Of a DNA stretch of 64,000 bases, positions 1-7,497 are shown piece after piece. Position 1 is the first letter of the stretch; each line of letters opens with the position of its first letter. The position numbers and the translations under genes were made by a program. Source of the DNA: JANQEU01 sp965228045 (lineage in GTDB: Bacteria; Bacteroidota; Bacteroidia; Cytophagales; Cyclobacteriaceae); contig OZ245789.1 in NCBI GenBank assembly GCA_965228045.1, forward strand, positions 2,728,001-2,792,000. The letters are read 5' to 3'. Below the pieces are notes generated by a model. It made no database searches. It was given only the letters and a program-made list of their open reading frames with translations, and had not been told where the DNA came from.

Positions 1-555
1 TTTTGAATAACCCATCGGTACATGGTAGCAATTATGGGCGAAAATTTGGAGGTCGTCTTTTTGATCCCTCAAATCACTTGCAGCCTTCAAAGCCAGCGAA
101 GCATGCTCGGAGAAATCAGTTGCCACCAGTACTCTCTCAAGCTTTGGTTCGAAATCTTCCGGAACAAGCAAGAAGTTGAACGGGAGGTTTCTGGATAGCC
201 TGTCTGATACGACTCCTGATCCATTGGATTTTTTCTTTCGTCCTGCCACTCCCAGCCCTGCTGATTTTCTAATGGCCAGTTTTATGATCTCTTCAAATGG
301 TAAGCCTATTTCTACATGAATTTCATAAAGTCCCGGATCATCAAAAAATTTCGAAACACCTTCAGAAATGAGTTTCTGGATGATTTCAATTTCATCTTTC
401 TCGACTTTTTCGTAAGCACTCTCCGGGTTGATTACATGCACAAAATGAATTTTTTCCGGAGTAACGATTTCCGAAAGAAATTTTACATACCGGAGAACCT
501 GCTGATCCATTTCCGTAAGGTCCTGCGTCACAACCCAAACCTTGGTGTTTTTCAT
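1..555 (-). CDS. Universal stress protein (UspA family), 3' end outside window
   Basis: The reading frame is open from an ATG at 555 down to base 1, 185 codons with no stop, so the C-terminus lies beyond the window. The N-terminal part begins KNTKVWVVTQDLTEMDQQVL and has the alpha/beta layout of a UspA domain. A second domain start is visible near residue 150 as RVLVATDFSEHASLALKAA, the typical Usp strand-turn-helix. This is therefore probably a tandem-domain Usp of the kind common in Bacteroidota. Usp proteins are cytoplasmic and often bind ATP in stress or stationary phase. The ATP-binding GxxGxxG(S/N) loop would lie outside the window, so nucleotide binding cannot be judged. It is divergent from the carotenoid operon. 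Confidence 0.8.
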   Translation of the reverse strand, partial: MKNTKVWVVTQDLTEMDQQVLRYVKFLSEIVTPEKIHFVHVINPESAYEKVEKDEIEIIQKLISEGVSKFFDDPGLYEIHVEIGLPFEEIIKLAIRKSAGLGVAGRKKKSNGSGVVSDRLSRNLPFNFLLVPEDFEPKLERVLVATDFSEHASLALKAASDLRDQKDDLQIFAHNCYHVPMGYSK

Positions 556-700
556 GACAGTTAAGTTTTAAAAATGAAAATGAAATTCCAAATACTGCTT
601 CCAGATAGTAATATTAAAAAAAACTGGTAGATGGTTCTAAAATTTCCGATGCCTTTAAAGGAAAAAATCATCCTGGATCATCAAATGCGTCTGTAATCAC

Positions 701-721
701 TAACATATGATCCTTATGTTA
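701..721. promoter_or_regulatory. Inverted repeat TAACATA-N7-TATGTTA, candidate operator of the crt operon
   Basis: Two perfect 7-bp arms at 701-707 and 715-721 surround a 7-bp spacer. The element lies in the gene-free interval between the divergent stress-protein gene and crtI, directly next to a second dyad at 722-761. The dyad is seen in the sequence. A role as regulator binding site is inference, and the regulator is unknown. Confidence 0.4.
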
Positions 722-761
722 AAATAGTTTCGGTTAAATTATATAGGAAATGAAACTATTT
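722..761. promoter_or_regulatory. Perfect 10-bp inverted repeat with 20-bp spacer upstream of crtI
   Basis: AAATAGTTTC at 722-731 is the exact reverse complement of GAAACTATTT at 752-761. The arms are two helical turns apart and the spacer is A/T-rich. It lies 63 bp before the crtI start and abuts the dyad at 701-721, so the interval carries two nested symmetric elements. It could be a dimeric or looping operator or an mRNA leader hairpin; position favours the first. Confidence 0.45.
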
Positions 762-810
762 AGGATTTCATTTTTGTTTAACTTTTTATACTAATTCTTA
801 AACAAATAGC

Positions 811-818
811 TAGATTTG
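811..818 (+). promoter_or_regulatory. TAGATTTG, Bacteroidota -7 element touching the crtI start
   Basis: Exact match to the TAnnTTTG consensus of Bacteroidota primary sigma promoters. Only 5 bp separate it from the crtI ATG at 824, so initiation would fall at or next to the start codon (leaderless or nearly so). No TTG is found at the expected -33 distance, which lowers confidence and fits an activator-dependent promoter. Confidence 0.4.
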
Positions 819-823
819 TTCAT

Positions 824-2302
824 ATGTCTGACAAAGCAGTTATCATAGGTTCCGGTTTCTCGTCTTTGGCGGCAGGTTGCTACATGGCCAGGAATGGTTT
901 TGATGTCACAATCCTCGAGAAAAACGAACATGTTGGAGGTCGCGCCCGAAGATTAAGTCGGGACGATTTCAACTTCGATATGGGTCCTAGTTTTTATTGG
1001 ATGCCTGATATTTTCGAACGCTTTTTTGCGGATTTCGGAAAGCAGCCATCAGTGTACTATGATCTTCAGAAACTGGATCCTGCGTACAGTGTATATTTTG
1101 GCAGGGATGATAAAATCAAAATAGATGGAAACCTGGAAGCCATTTATCAGACTTTTGAGGCCATTGAGCCTGGAAGTCGAAAGCAATTGAAGAAATTCAT
1201 GGATTCCGCACGATCCAATTATGAGACTGCGATCCTGGATTTGGTTTATCAACCGGGTTTATCCCTAACCGAACTTATTACACCCGTAACGATTTCCAGA
1301 CTCAATCAATTTGTAACTTCCATCAGCGGAACAGTGCGAAACACGGTTAAGAGCCCCAAGCTTCGAAAAGTACTTGAGTTTCCAGTGTTGTTCCTTGGAG
1401 CCAAACCTTCAAAAACCCCTGCATTCTATAATTTCATGAACTTCGCGGACTTTGGGCTAGGTACATGGCACCCAAAAGGAGGAATGTATGAAGTAGTAAA
1501 AGGGATTGAAATGCTTGCACTCGAACTTGGTGTAAAAATTCACACAGGTGAACCTGTAAATGAGATTCAGGTAAAAAATGGTCAGGTTTCAGGAGTAAGT
1601 ACAGCGAAAGGCGTTTACGAATGTGATCTGGTGATCAGCGGTGCGGATTATCATCATTCCGAGCAGTTGCTTCCGGTCAATTCCCGCATGTATTCGGACA
1701 ATTACTGGAAAAGAAAAACTTTCGCTCCTTCCGCCCTGTTATTCTACATAGCTTTTGATGGTAAGCTGAAAAACATAAACCATCACACACTTTTCTTTGA
1801 TTCGGATTTTGACAAACATGCTTCTGACATCTACGATCATCCGGCCTGGCCTGAAAACCCGATGTTTTATGCAAACTTTCCCAGTGTCACAGATTCATTT
1901 TTCGCACCCAAAGGAAAAGAATGCGGCACATTTCTGATCCCAATAGCACCAGGATTGACTGATTCAAAAGAATTAAGATCCAAATACTTTCATTTAATTA
2001 TTGATCGTCTGGAATATATTACCAACCAAAATATTAGGGACAAGATCCTGTTCAGCGAATCATTTTGTGTTTCCGATTTTGTAAAGGACTATAATTCATA
2101 CGGAGGTAATGCATATGGTTTGGCCAACACACTTTTACAAACAGCTTTTCTAAGACCCAAAATAATGAGCAAAAAAGTCAAAAACCTTTATTTCACCGGA
2201 CAACTAACCGTGCCCGGGCCCGGAGTACCACCGGCGTTAATTTCTGGTAAAATCGTATCAGATCTTGTATTAAAAAATCATCCAGCAAAAACCTTTGCCT
2301 GA
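824..2302 (+). CDS. crtI: Phytoene desaturase (CrtI family)
   Basis: A 492-aa FAD-dependent desaturase/isomerase expected to convert phytoene stepwise to lycopene (or neurosporene) at the membrane. The N-terminus has the dinucleotide-binding motif VIIGSGFSSLAAG followed by E-(X)n-GGRAR. The C-terminus has LYFTGQLTVPGPGVPPALISG, the bacterial-type phytoene dehydrogenase signature. Length is normal for CrtI. It is the first gene of a tight operon: crtB starts 1 bp after its stop. Family members include CrtD and CrtN-like desaturases with other substrates; adjacency to phytoene synthase makes CrtI the best reading. The ATG at 824 was chosen because the FAD motif begins a few residues after it. 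Confidence 0.93.
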   Translation: MSDKAVIIGSGFSSLAAGCYMARNGFDVTILEKNEHVGGRARRLSRDDFNFDMGPSFYWMPDIFERFFADFGKQPSVYYDLQKLDPAYSVYFGRDDKIKIDGNLEAIYQTFEAIEPGSRKQLKKFMDSARSNYETAILDLVYQPGLSLTELITPVTISRLNQFVTSISGTVRNTVKSPKLRKVLEFPVLFLGAKPSKTPAFYNFMNFADFGLGTWHPKGGMYEVVKGIEMLALELGVKIHTGEPVNEIQVKNGQVSGVSTAKGVYECDLVISGADYHHSEQLLPVNSRMYSDNYWKRKTFAPSALLFYIAFDGKLKNINHHTLFFDSDFDKHASDIYDHPAWPENPMFYANFPSVTDSFFAPKGKECGTFLIPIAPGLTDSKELRSKYFHLIIDRLEYITNQNIRDKILFSESFCVSDFVKDYNSYGGNAYGLANTLLQTAFLRPKIMSKKVKNLYFTGQLTVPGPGVPPALISGKIVSDLVLKNHPAKTFA

Positions 2303-2303
2303 T

Positions 2304-3143
2304 ATGAGAGCGTTATTCGATCAAGTATCATTCAAGTCAAGCAAACTGGTAACCAAACAGTACAGTACTTCATTTTCAAATGCTGTTGGGATGCTCTCCC
2401 CTTCCATTAGACCTGCTATCTACAGCATTTATGGATTTGTTCGATTTGCAGATGAGATAGTGGACACTTTTCATGATCACGATAAGGAAGCATTGCTGAA
2501 TAAGTTTGAAGAAGACTATTATGCTGCTCTGCAGAATGGGATTTCGTTAAACCCGATTTTAAACTCCTTTCAACAAACTGTCAAAAAATATAATATTCCT
2601 GATCATCTGGTACAGGCTTTTCTTACCAGCATGAAGAAAGATTTACATGTTCAGACTTATACTACTGCTGAAGAGATAAATGAATATGTCTATGGATCAG
2701 CAGATGTGGTTGGACTCATGTGCCTTAAAGTTTTTGTCAATGGCAATGAAGAGAAGTACACAGAACTTAAGGATTCGGCCATGCGATTGGGATCAGCATT
2801 CCAAAAAGTAAATTTCCTTCGTGATCTCAGGCAGGATATGATGGAGCTTTCCAGAGTATACTTTCCGGGAGTAAGTTTCAACGAGATTTCTCAGGAGGAA
2901 AAACAGAAGATCATTCAGGAAATTGAAGAGGATTTCACTGAAGCATATAAAGGAATTGTACGACTTCCGAAGGAGGCAAAATTCGGAGTTTACGTTGCAT
3001 ATATCTACTATAAGTCGTTGTTGAATAAATTAAGGAATACACCGGCCACAGAATTGATGAAATCCAGGATAAGGGTTTCGAATCCGGCAAAGTTTATGCT
3101 TATGACCACTTCTTTCGTTAAACTCAAACTAAACCTTATTTAA
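2304..3143 (+). CDS. crtB: Phytoene synthase (squalene/phytoene synthase family)
   Basis: Condenses two geranylgeranyl diphosphates to 15-cis-phytoene, the committed carotenoid step. Visible are the first Asp-rich motif in GFVRFADEIVDTFHD (about residues 45-60) and the second in QKVNFLRDLRQDM (about 165-178), the two Mg-diphosphate binding sites of the family. At 279 aa it has the usual bacterial length. The ATG at 2304 lies 1 bp after the crtI stop; an in-frame TTG at 2295 is possible but less likely. Its stop overlaps the idi start (TAATG), implying translational coupling. Confidence 0.93.
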   Translation: MRALFDQVSFKSSKLVTKQYSTSFSNAVGMLSPSIRPAIYSIYGFVRFADEIVDTFHDHDKEALLNKFEEDYYAALQNGISLNPILNSFQQTVKKYNIPDHLVQAFLTSMKKDLHVQTYTTAEEINEYVYGSADVVGLMCLKVFVNGNEEKYTELKDSAMRLGSAFQKVNFLRDLRQDMMELSRVYFPGVSFNEISQEEKQKIIQEIEEDFTEAYKGIVRLPKEAKFGVYVAYIYYKSLLNKLRNTPATELMKSRIRVSNPAKFMLMTTSFVKLKLNLI

Positions 3144-3694
3144 TGGTCACAGCTACTGAACATTCTTCGGAACCACAAGTTGTACTGGTAGACAATCAGG
3201 ATGTAGAACTTGGCCGTATGCCGAAACTGGAGGCTCATGAAAAAGGTCTTCTACACAGAGCCCTCTCCGTCTTTGTGTTTGACAATGACCTGAATTTCAT
3301 TCTTCAGAGAAGAAACAGCGAAAAATATCATAGCGGTGGTAAATGGTCCAACACCGCATGTAGTCACCCCTACCCGGAAGAAATCATTGAGGAGGCGGCA
3401 TCAAGACGGCTTTGGGAAGAAATGGGTATGGAAGCCGAGCTAACAAAGAGCTTCTCATTCATTTATAAACTGGACCTTGAGAGAAATCTGACGGAACACG
3501 AGTTGGATCATGTATTCATTGGCTTTTCTAATGACAACCCAAATCCCGATGATCGGGAAGTAAGTGAATGGCGAAAAATTTCAATTGCCGACCTGGACAG
3601 GGAAATCGAATTCAATCCGGATAATTTTTCCGGATGGTTTAAATTGCTTTATAAACGTGTATGGGAGGAAGCGAAAAAGCTTCATATCAAATAG
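3143..3694 (+). CDS. idi: Isopentenyl-diphosphate delta-isomerase, type I
   Basis: Interconverts IPP and DMAPP, supplying the allylic primer for carotenoid synthesis. The 183-aa Nudix-fold protein contains the catalytic Cys in SNTACSHP (about residue 70), the glutamate-rich Nudix-like helix AASRRLWEEMG, and the metal/catalytic acidic segment NLTEHELDHVF. Its start codon shares one base with the crtB stop. The enzyme is cytoplasmic and needs Mg/Mn. Placing idi inside the crt operon ties precursor supply to pigment formation. Confidence 0.95.
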   Translation: MVTATEHSSEPQVVLVDNQDVELGRMPKLEAHEKGLLHRALSVFVFDNDLNFILQRRNSEKYHSGGKWSNTACSHPYPEEIIEEAASRRLWEEMGMEAELTKSFSFIYKLDLERNLTEHELDHVFIGFSNDNPNPDDREVSEWRKISIADLDREIEFNPDNFSGWFKLLYKRVWEEAKKLHIK

Positions 3695-3703
3695 ATTTTT
3701 AGT

Positions 3704-4156
3704 ATGTGGTTCTATATCACTTTAGGAGTTGTCACTTTTTTCGGAATGGAATTCGTAGCATGGTTCACCCACAAATACATCATGCACGGTTTTTTATGGG
3801 TGCTTCATGAAGATCACCATACCAAAGACAGCCAGCATACAGATCTGGATCCCTTCGAGAAAAATGATGCGTTTTTCCTGATCTTTGCCATACCCGGTAT
3901 TCTATGCCTTGTTTTAGGTAGTGCGCTATACATTACATTTTTGCTCCCCATTGGGATTGGGATCACCGTCTATGGAGCAGCTTACTTCTTTGTCCATGAC
4001 CTTTTTATCCACCAAAGAATCAAGGTTCTGAAAAAGACCAATAACAAATATCTAAAAGGTATTCGACGAGCGCACAAAGTTCATCATAAGCATATCACAA
4101 AGGAGCATGGAGAATGTTTTGGTATGCTTTGGGTTCCTCTGAAATACTTTCGTTAA
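3704..4156 (+). CDS. crtZ: Beta-carotene hydroxylase (CrtZ, fatty acid hydroxylase superfamily)
   Basis: A 150-aa integral-membrane di-iron hydroxylase. All the His-box clusters of the CrtZ family are present: HKYIMH, HEDHH, HDLFIH and HKVHHKH. They are separated by hydrophobic segments (about residues 1-22, 50-72, 75-97). It adds 3-OH groups to beta-ionone rings, giving zeaxanthin-type xanthophylls. It follows idi by 9 bp. No lycopene cyclase gene, needed to make the ring substrate, is seen in the window. Confidence 0.9.
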   Translation: MWFYITLGVVTFFGMEFVAWFTHKYIMHGFLWVLHEDHHTKDSQHTDLDPFEKNDAFFLIFAIPGILCLVLGSALYITFLLPIGIGITVYGAAYFFVHDLFIHQRIKVLKKTNNKYLKGIRRAHKVHHKHITKEHGECFGMLWVPLKYFR

Positions 4157-4214
4157 CTATTTACCACAATTTTCTGTGATTTTCCTTTACAAACGAAACC
4201 TTTTTGTAAAATAT

Positions 4215-4226
4215 ATGTATATACAT
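4215..4226. promoter_or_regulatory. 12-bp perfect palindrome ATGTATATACAT upstream of the YceI gene
   Basis: Lies in the 100-bp interval between crtZ and the YceI gene, about 30 bp before the YceI start. It directly overlaps a near-consensus -7 element, TACATTTA at 4222-4229, with a TTG at 4204-4206 (spacing short at 15 bp). This suggests the YceI gene has its own controlled promoter besides read-through from crtZ. Operator function is inferred from symmetry and position only. Confidence 0.3.
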
Positions 4227-4256
4227 TTAAAGTTAATACATTAATATTATTTACAT

Positions 4257-4790
4257 ATGGAAACGCTTACAAAAACCAATTGGAAAATCGACAACACACA
4301 CAGTGAAGTTCAGTTTAAAGTAAAACACCTTGTCATCTCAACAGTCACAGGGACATTTAGAAAATTTGATGGTGAAGTTGAGACAGAATCAGAAGATTTT
4401 GATGGCGCCGAAGCTTCTTTCAATCTGGATGCTGCTAGCATCGACACAAACGTAGAAGACAGAGACAACCACCTGAAGAGTGCTGACTTTTTCGAAGCAG
4501 AAAAGTATCCTCATATCAAGTTCGCTGGTAAACTCACTAAGGACGGAAGCAATTATAAGCTCACAGGACCCCTTACCATAAAAGATGTAACCAAGGAAGT
4601 TACATTGAACGTGGAGCATGGCGGAGTTATGGTAGATGGCTATGGACAAACAAAAGCTGGTTTTGAAATTTCGGGAAGTATCAACAGAAAAGAATTCGGA
4701 CTGACCTGGAGCATGGTGACAGAGGCCGGAGGTGTGGTAGTCGGAGACGATGTAAAACTTCACCTAAACATACAGTTAACCAAATCCTAA
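4257..4790 (+). CDS. YceI family polyisoprenoid-binding-type protein
   Basis: A 177-aa lipocalin-like beta-barrel. The family start WKIDNTHSEVQFKVKHLVIS and the conserved FDGEVETESEDFDGAEASF segment are clear. YceI homologues bind polyisoprenoid chains (TT1927b holds octaprenyl pyrophosphate). No signal peptide is visible, so this copy should act in the cytoplasm, unlike periplasmic E. coli YceI. Its position behind four isoprenoid genes makes a carrier or storage role for an isoprenoid or carotenoid intermediate plausible, but that is inference. A strong terminator follows. Confidence 0.88.
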   Translation: METLTKTNWKIDNTHSEVQFKVKHLVISTVTGTFRKFDGEVETESEDFDGAEASFNLDAASIDTNVEDRDNHLKSADFFEAEKYPHIKFAGKLTKDGSNYKLTGPLTIKDVTKEVTLNVEHGGVMVDGYGQTKAGFEISGSINRKEFGLTWSMVTEAGGVVVGDDVKLHLNIQLTKS

Positions 4791-4812
4791 GGGAGGAAAG
4801 CATATTCTATCG

Positions 4813-4848
4813 AAACCTCGTTCGGATTTGAACGAGGTTTTTGTTTTT
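4813..4848 (+). terminator. Rho-independent terminator of the crt-yceI operon
   Basis: Perfect 11-bp stem AAACCTCGTTC / GAACGAGGTTT with a 6-nt loop, followed by a T-rich tract. Confidence 0.92.
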
Positions 4849-4957
4849 ATCCCGTATTTAAAACTCAGCCACCAAATACATAATTAGCAGTGGTCGAACC
4901 GGTTCTATATTCATATCTTTCTGATCATTAATTTGACAACATAAACTATATCTAGAT

Positions 4958-6154
4958 ATGAAGAATGTAGCAATGCTTGGGGGTGGTTTTATCGGTAGGT
5001 TTTATGCTGAGTCTATTCAGGGTCAGCGAAGCAAGGATAAGGTAATCGCCATTTATGCCAGACGGGAGGAAACTGCAAAAAAATTCTCGGAGGACTATTC
5101 TACGAAGTACTGGACTACGGATATGGAAGAGGCCATCTCCTACCCGGATGTGGACGTGGTTTGCATAGCACTTCCCAATAATCTTCATGAAGAGGCCGTT
5201 TTGCTTTGCGCCAAGCACAAAAAGGCAGTAATCTGCACCAAGCCACTGGGAAGAAATGCTGCTGAAGCGAAAAATATGCTAGAGGCTGTAGAGAAAGCTG
5301 GCGTATTTGCCGGCTACCTTGAAGATCTTGTCTATACCCCAAAATCCCTCAAAGCCATGGAGAGTGTAAGAAATGGGGCCTTGGGAAGAATACTCTGGGC
5401 CAAAAGTCGGGAAACTCACCCTGGTCCACATAGCAATTGGTTTTGGGACCTGGAGCAGGCAGGTGGTGGCTGTATGCTGGACCTTGGATGCCATTGTGTG
5501 GAAATTGCCAGGAGCTACGTTGGAAAAGACATAAGACCCGTTGAAGTCATGTGCTGGGCTGATACACAGGTTAAACCTATAGAAGCCGAAGATCATGCGA
5601 TTGCCTTAGTGAAGTACGAAAACGGTGCTATCGGTCAGTTTGAAGCTAGCTGGACATTCAGAGGTGGTATGGATTTAAGAGACGAGGTGATGGGCACTGA
5701 AGGAACGATATGGATCAATAACTTCATGAGAACCGGATTTGAGATGTTTTCTACCGGAAAAGGTGCGGACTACGTAGCGGAAAAGTCTGAAGCCAATAGT
5801 GGATGGATGTTCCCTGTTGGCGATGAGGTCAATGATCTGGGCTACAACCACATGTTTAAAGACATGTTTGAAGCCATGGAAGAAGGTCGTGAGCCTATGG
5901 AATCATTCTATGATGGTTACGTCGTCAATGCCATACTGGATGCCTGCTACAAGTCCGCAAAGTCCAAACTTTGGGAACCAGTAGAATTGGACATTTGGAG
6001 AGGACAGACTGACGTTTCCAGGGATGATCACCTTGTGGAATATGATAAAGACCATTACCTCCTTACCGAGGAAATGACCCATTACGGTGCAAAAAAGGTT
6101 ATTCTGAAAGAAAAGAAAACCGGTAAGTTCGTTGAGAAAATCATTGAAAGTTAA
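4958..6154 (+). CDS. Gfo/Idh/MocA family NAD(P)-dependent oxidoreductase
   Basis: A 398-aa cytoplasmic sugar-dehydrogenase-type protein. The Rossmann motif AMLGGGFIGRFYAE is at residues 5-18. The family (E/T)KP lysine motif is ICTKPLGRNAAEAKNM, and the catalytic Asp/His segment is GGGCMLDLGCHCVEIARSY. The substrate is not readable; relatives act on inositols, glucose, trehalose or 3-keto-glycosides. In this neighbourhood (ThuA and DUF1080 genes) a 3-keto-sugar-forming or -reducing role like ThuB is attractive but unproven. The next gene overlaps its 3' end. Confidence 0.88.
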   Translation: MKNVAMLGGGFIGRFYAESIQGQRSKDKVIAIYARREETAKKFSEDYSTKYWTTDMEEAISYPDVDVVCIALPNNLHEEAVLLCAKHKKAVICTKPLGRNAAEAKNMLEAVEKAGVFAGYLEDLVYTPKSLKAMESVRNGALGRILWAKSRETHPGPHSNWFWDLEQAGGGCMLDLGCHCVEIARSYVGKDIRPVEVMCWADTQVKPIEAEDHAIALVKYENGAIGQFEASWTFRGGMDLRDEVMGTEGTIWINNFMRTGFEMFSTGKGADYVAEKSEANSGWMFPVGDEVNDLGYNHMFKDMFEAMEEGREPMESFYDGYVVNAILDACYKSAKSKLWEPVELDIWRGQTDVSRDDHLVEYDKDHYLLTEEMTHYGAKKVILKEKKTGKFVEKIIES

Positions 6155-6785
6155 GCTGATTCTGATTGTTCCCTTCCTGGTTTTTGTTTGCTGCGATAGG
6201 GATGATTCAGAAAATGTGACTTCCTCCGGTCAGACAGAGGATAAGGAGATTATAGAAAACGCTTCGGAAGCAGCTTACCTCGATCTGATGAGGAAAGGGA
6301 AACTCCAGCTTGATTTCGGCATGTCCCGTAACCTGATCGATCCGGATAACCTATTTGGAGAATTTTATCATGACCGTGCCGCCTACTACATCATAGACAG
6401 GCCTGAAATATTTATCGGATCTGCCCGAGTACTGGAGTTGACGCTTTATTTCGTAGATGATATTCTCTTAAGAAAAAAATACCTGCTGCACAAGGACATT
6501 TCCAATGAGCTCATAATGGCCTTTGGTAGCTTCAAGTTTCGGCCCCTGGACAAGGTTTCTTCCGATTTTATCAAGGAGGGTCACACCGTAATTACCTCAG
6601 ATTACGAAATTGACAATCGGCTTAAGAAGTTCCGTTTGAGCTGGGAGGAAGAAATTATGAATGTGGAGATGAACGTGATTGAAGATTCCTTATCTGGCAC
6701 TTACACCTACATTGAAGAACATCCGGAGTACCCAATGCGCTTTTCTGTTGCTCAATCGAATGTCGTAGTAGAGTCGGATAAGTAA
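6132..6785 (+). CDS. Lipoprotein of unknown function
   Basis: Not recognised. The frame opens with TTG at 6132 (a second TTG at 6144 is equally possible) and there is no ATG before residue ~53. The short basic start, the hydrophobic LILIVPFLVFV and a Cys-Cys lipobox at about residues 20-21 form a good SPII signal, which supports starting upstream and overlapping the oxidoreductase by 11-23 bp. The mature part (about 195 aa) is acidic and mixed alpha/beta without a familiar motif. The overlap suggests co-expression with the oxidoreductase. Confidence 0.6.
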   Translation: MRKSLKVKLILIVPFLVFVCCDRDDSENVTSSGQTEDKEIIENASEAAYLDLMRKGKLQLDFGMSRNLIDPDNLFGEFYHDRAAYYIIDRPEIFIGSARVLELTLYFVDDILLRKKYLLHKDISNELIMAFGSFKFRPLDKVSSDFIKEGHTVITSDYEIDNRLKKFRLSWEEEIMNVEMNVIEDSLSGTYTYIEEHPEYPMRFSVAQSNVVVESDK

Positions 6786-6854
6786 CAAATTGAAGGCGTG
6801 ATTTAGAGCGAAGAGCAATGCCATCAGGTGTAGGAAAATGAAAAAAACTCTAGT

Positions 6855-7322
6855 CTATGCTGTTTGACATAATTTTTTCATAACCTCAAGTGTAGTTGGA
6901 TACAGAGACTCATCGACAATATCCGTCTTCTCAATCACTATCAGGTTTAAGGCAAAATTCACGGATTCTATGTTTTTTGCATCGGTTATTCTCAGTAGGT
7001 CCTTCTGTATGTTATTTTCCCTCAGTCGGTGTTTTACCACCTTCTTCATCCTGCCCATTTCTAATAAGGAGGCCAGGAAAACTGGTTTTCCCTTAAACTT
7101 CTCCTCTACTTCTTTAAGTACTTCTTCATAGGGATCATCTACTACGGAGTTAGTTGACAAGCTAATTACTACTCCGCAGACATGTCTTTCATCAACATCA
7201 TGTATTTGCGCAAGATTTGCCAGAGGTTTTGGTTCGAAGCCAGCTTCTGTAACAAGTCTCTTCATTTCATTCACGATGAACTTACTGGGTCTTGCTAGTA
7301 GGATGTATTTTGGAGAATTCAT
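6855..7322 (-). CDS. Conserved-looking cytoplasmic protein, possibly receiver-like fold
   Basis: Not recognised. The 155-aa protein starts KYILLARPSKFIVNEMKRLV, then has a hydrophobic strand CGVVISLS and later KPVFLASLLEMGRMKKVV. This alternation of strand and helix resembles a response-regulator receiver, but the phospho-acceptor Asp expected after the third strand is not apparent (VVISLS). No signal peptide or DNA-binding region is seen. It is divergent from the amidohydrolase gene. The fold assignment is speculative. Confidence 0.6.
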   Translation of the reverse strand: MNSPKYILLARPSKFIVNEMKRLVTEAGFEPKPLANLAQIHDVDERHVCGVVISLSTNSVVDDPYEEVLKEVEEKFKGKPVFLASLLEMGRMKKVVKHRLRENNIQKDLLRITDAKNIESVNFALNLIVIEKTDIVDESLYPTTLEVMKKLCQTA

Positions 7323-7497
7323 TGGTTCGTTTTATTCTTTAAAGCTTTTACTGCCATCAACCCACCAATGTTGTGGAGGTTTGGGGAATTGCAACGAAGA
7401 AGACAAAAGGAATAGTGTCCTGCTTTTTCTTAATTCTATGGCATATCCTTTTATGATGAATTATCTTGAGGCATATACCAAACTCACCCAAACCGTA

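Noticed and set aside
4389..4763. 124-codon minus-strand frame inside the YceI gene
   Set aside because: YceI motifs in the sense frame are unambiguous; no start context or motif in the antisense.
7276..7497. Upstream in-frame extension of the amidohydrolase gene
   Set aside because: It overlaps the divergent gene and would place 74 residues before a complete lipoprotein signal; the ATG at 7498 fits better.
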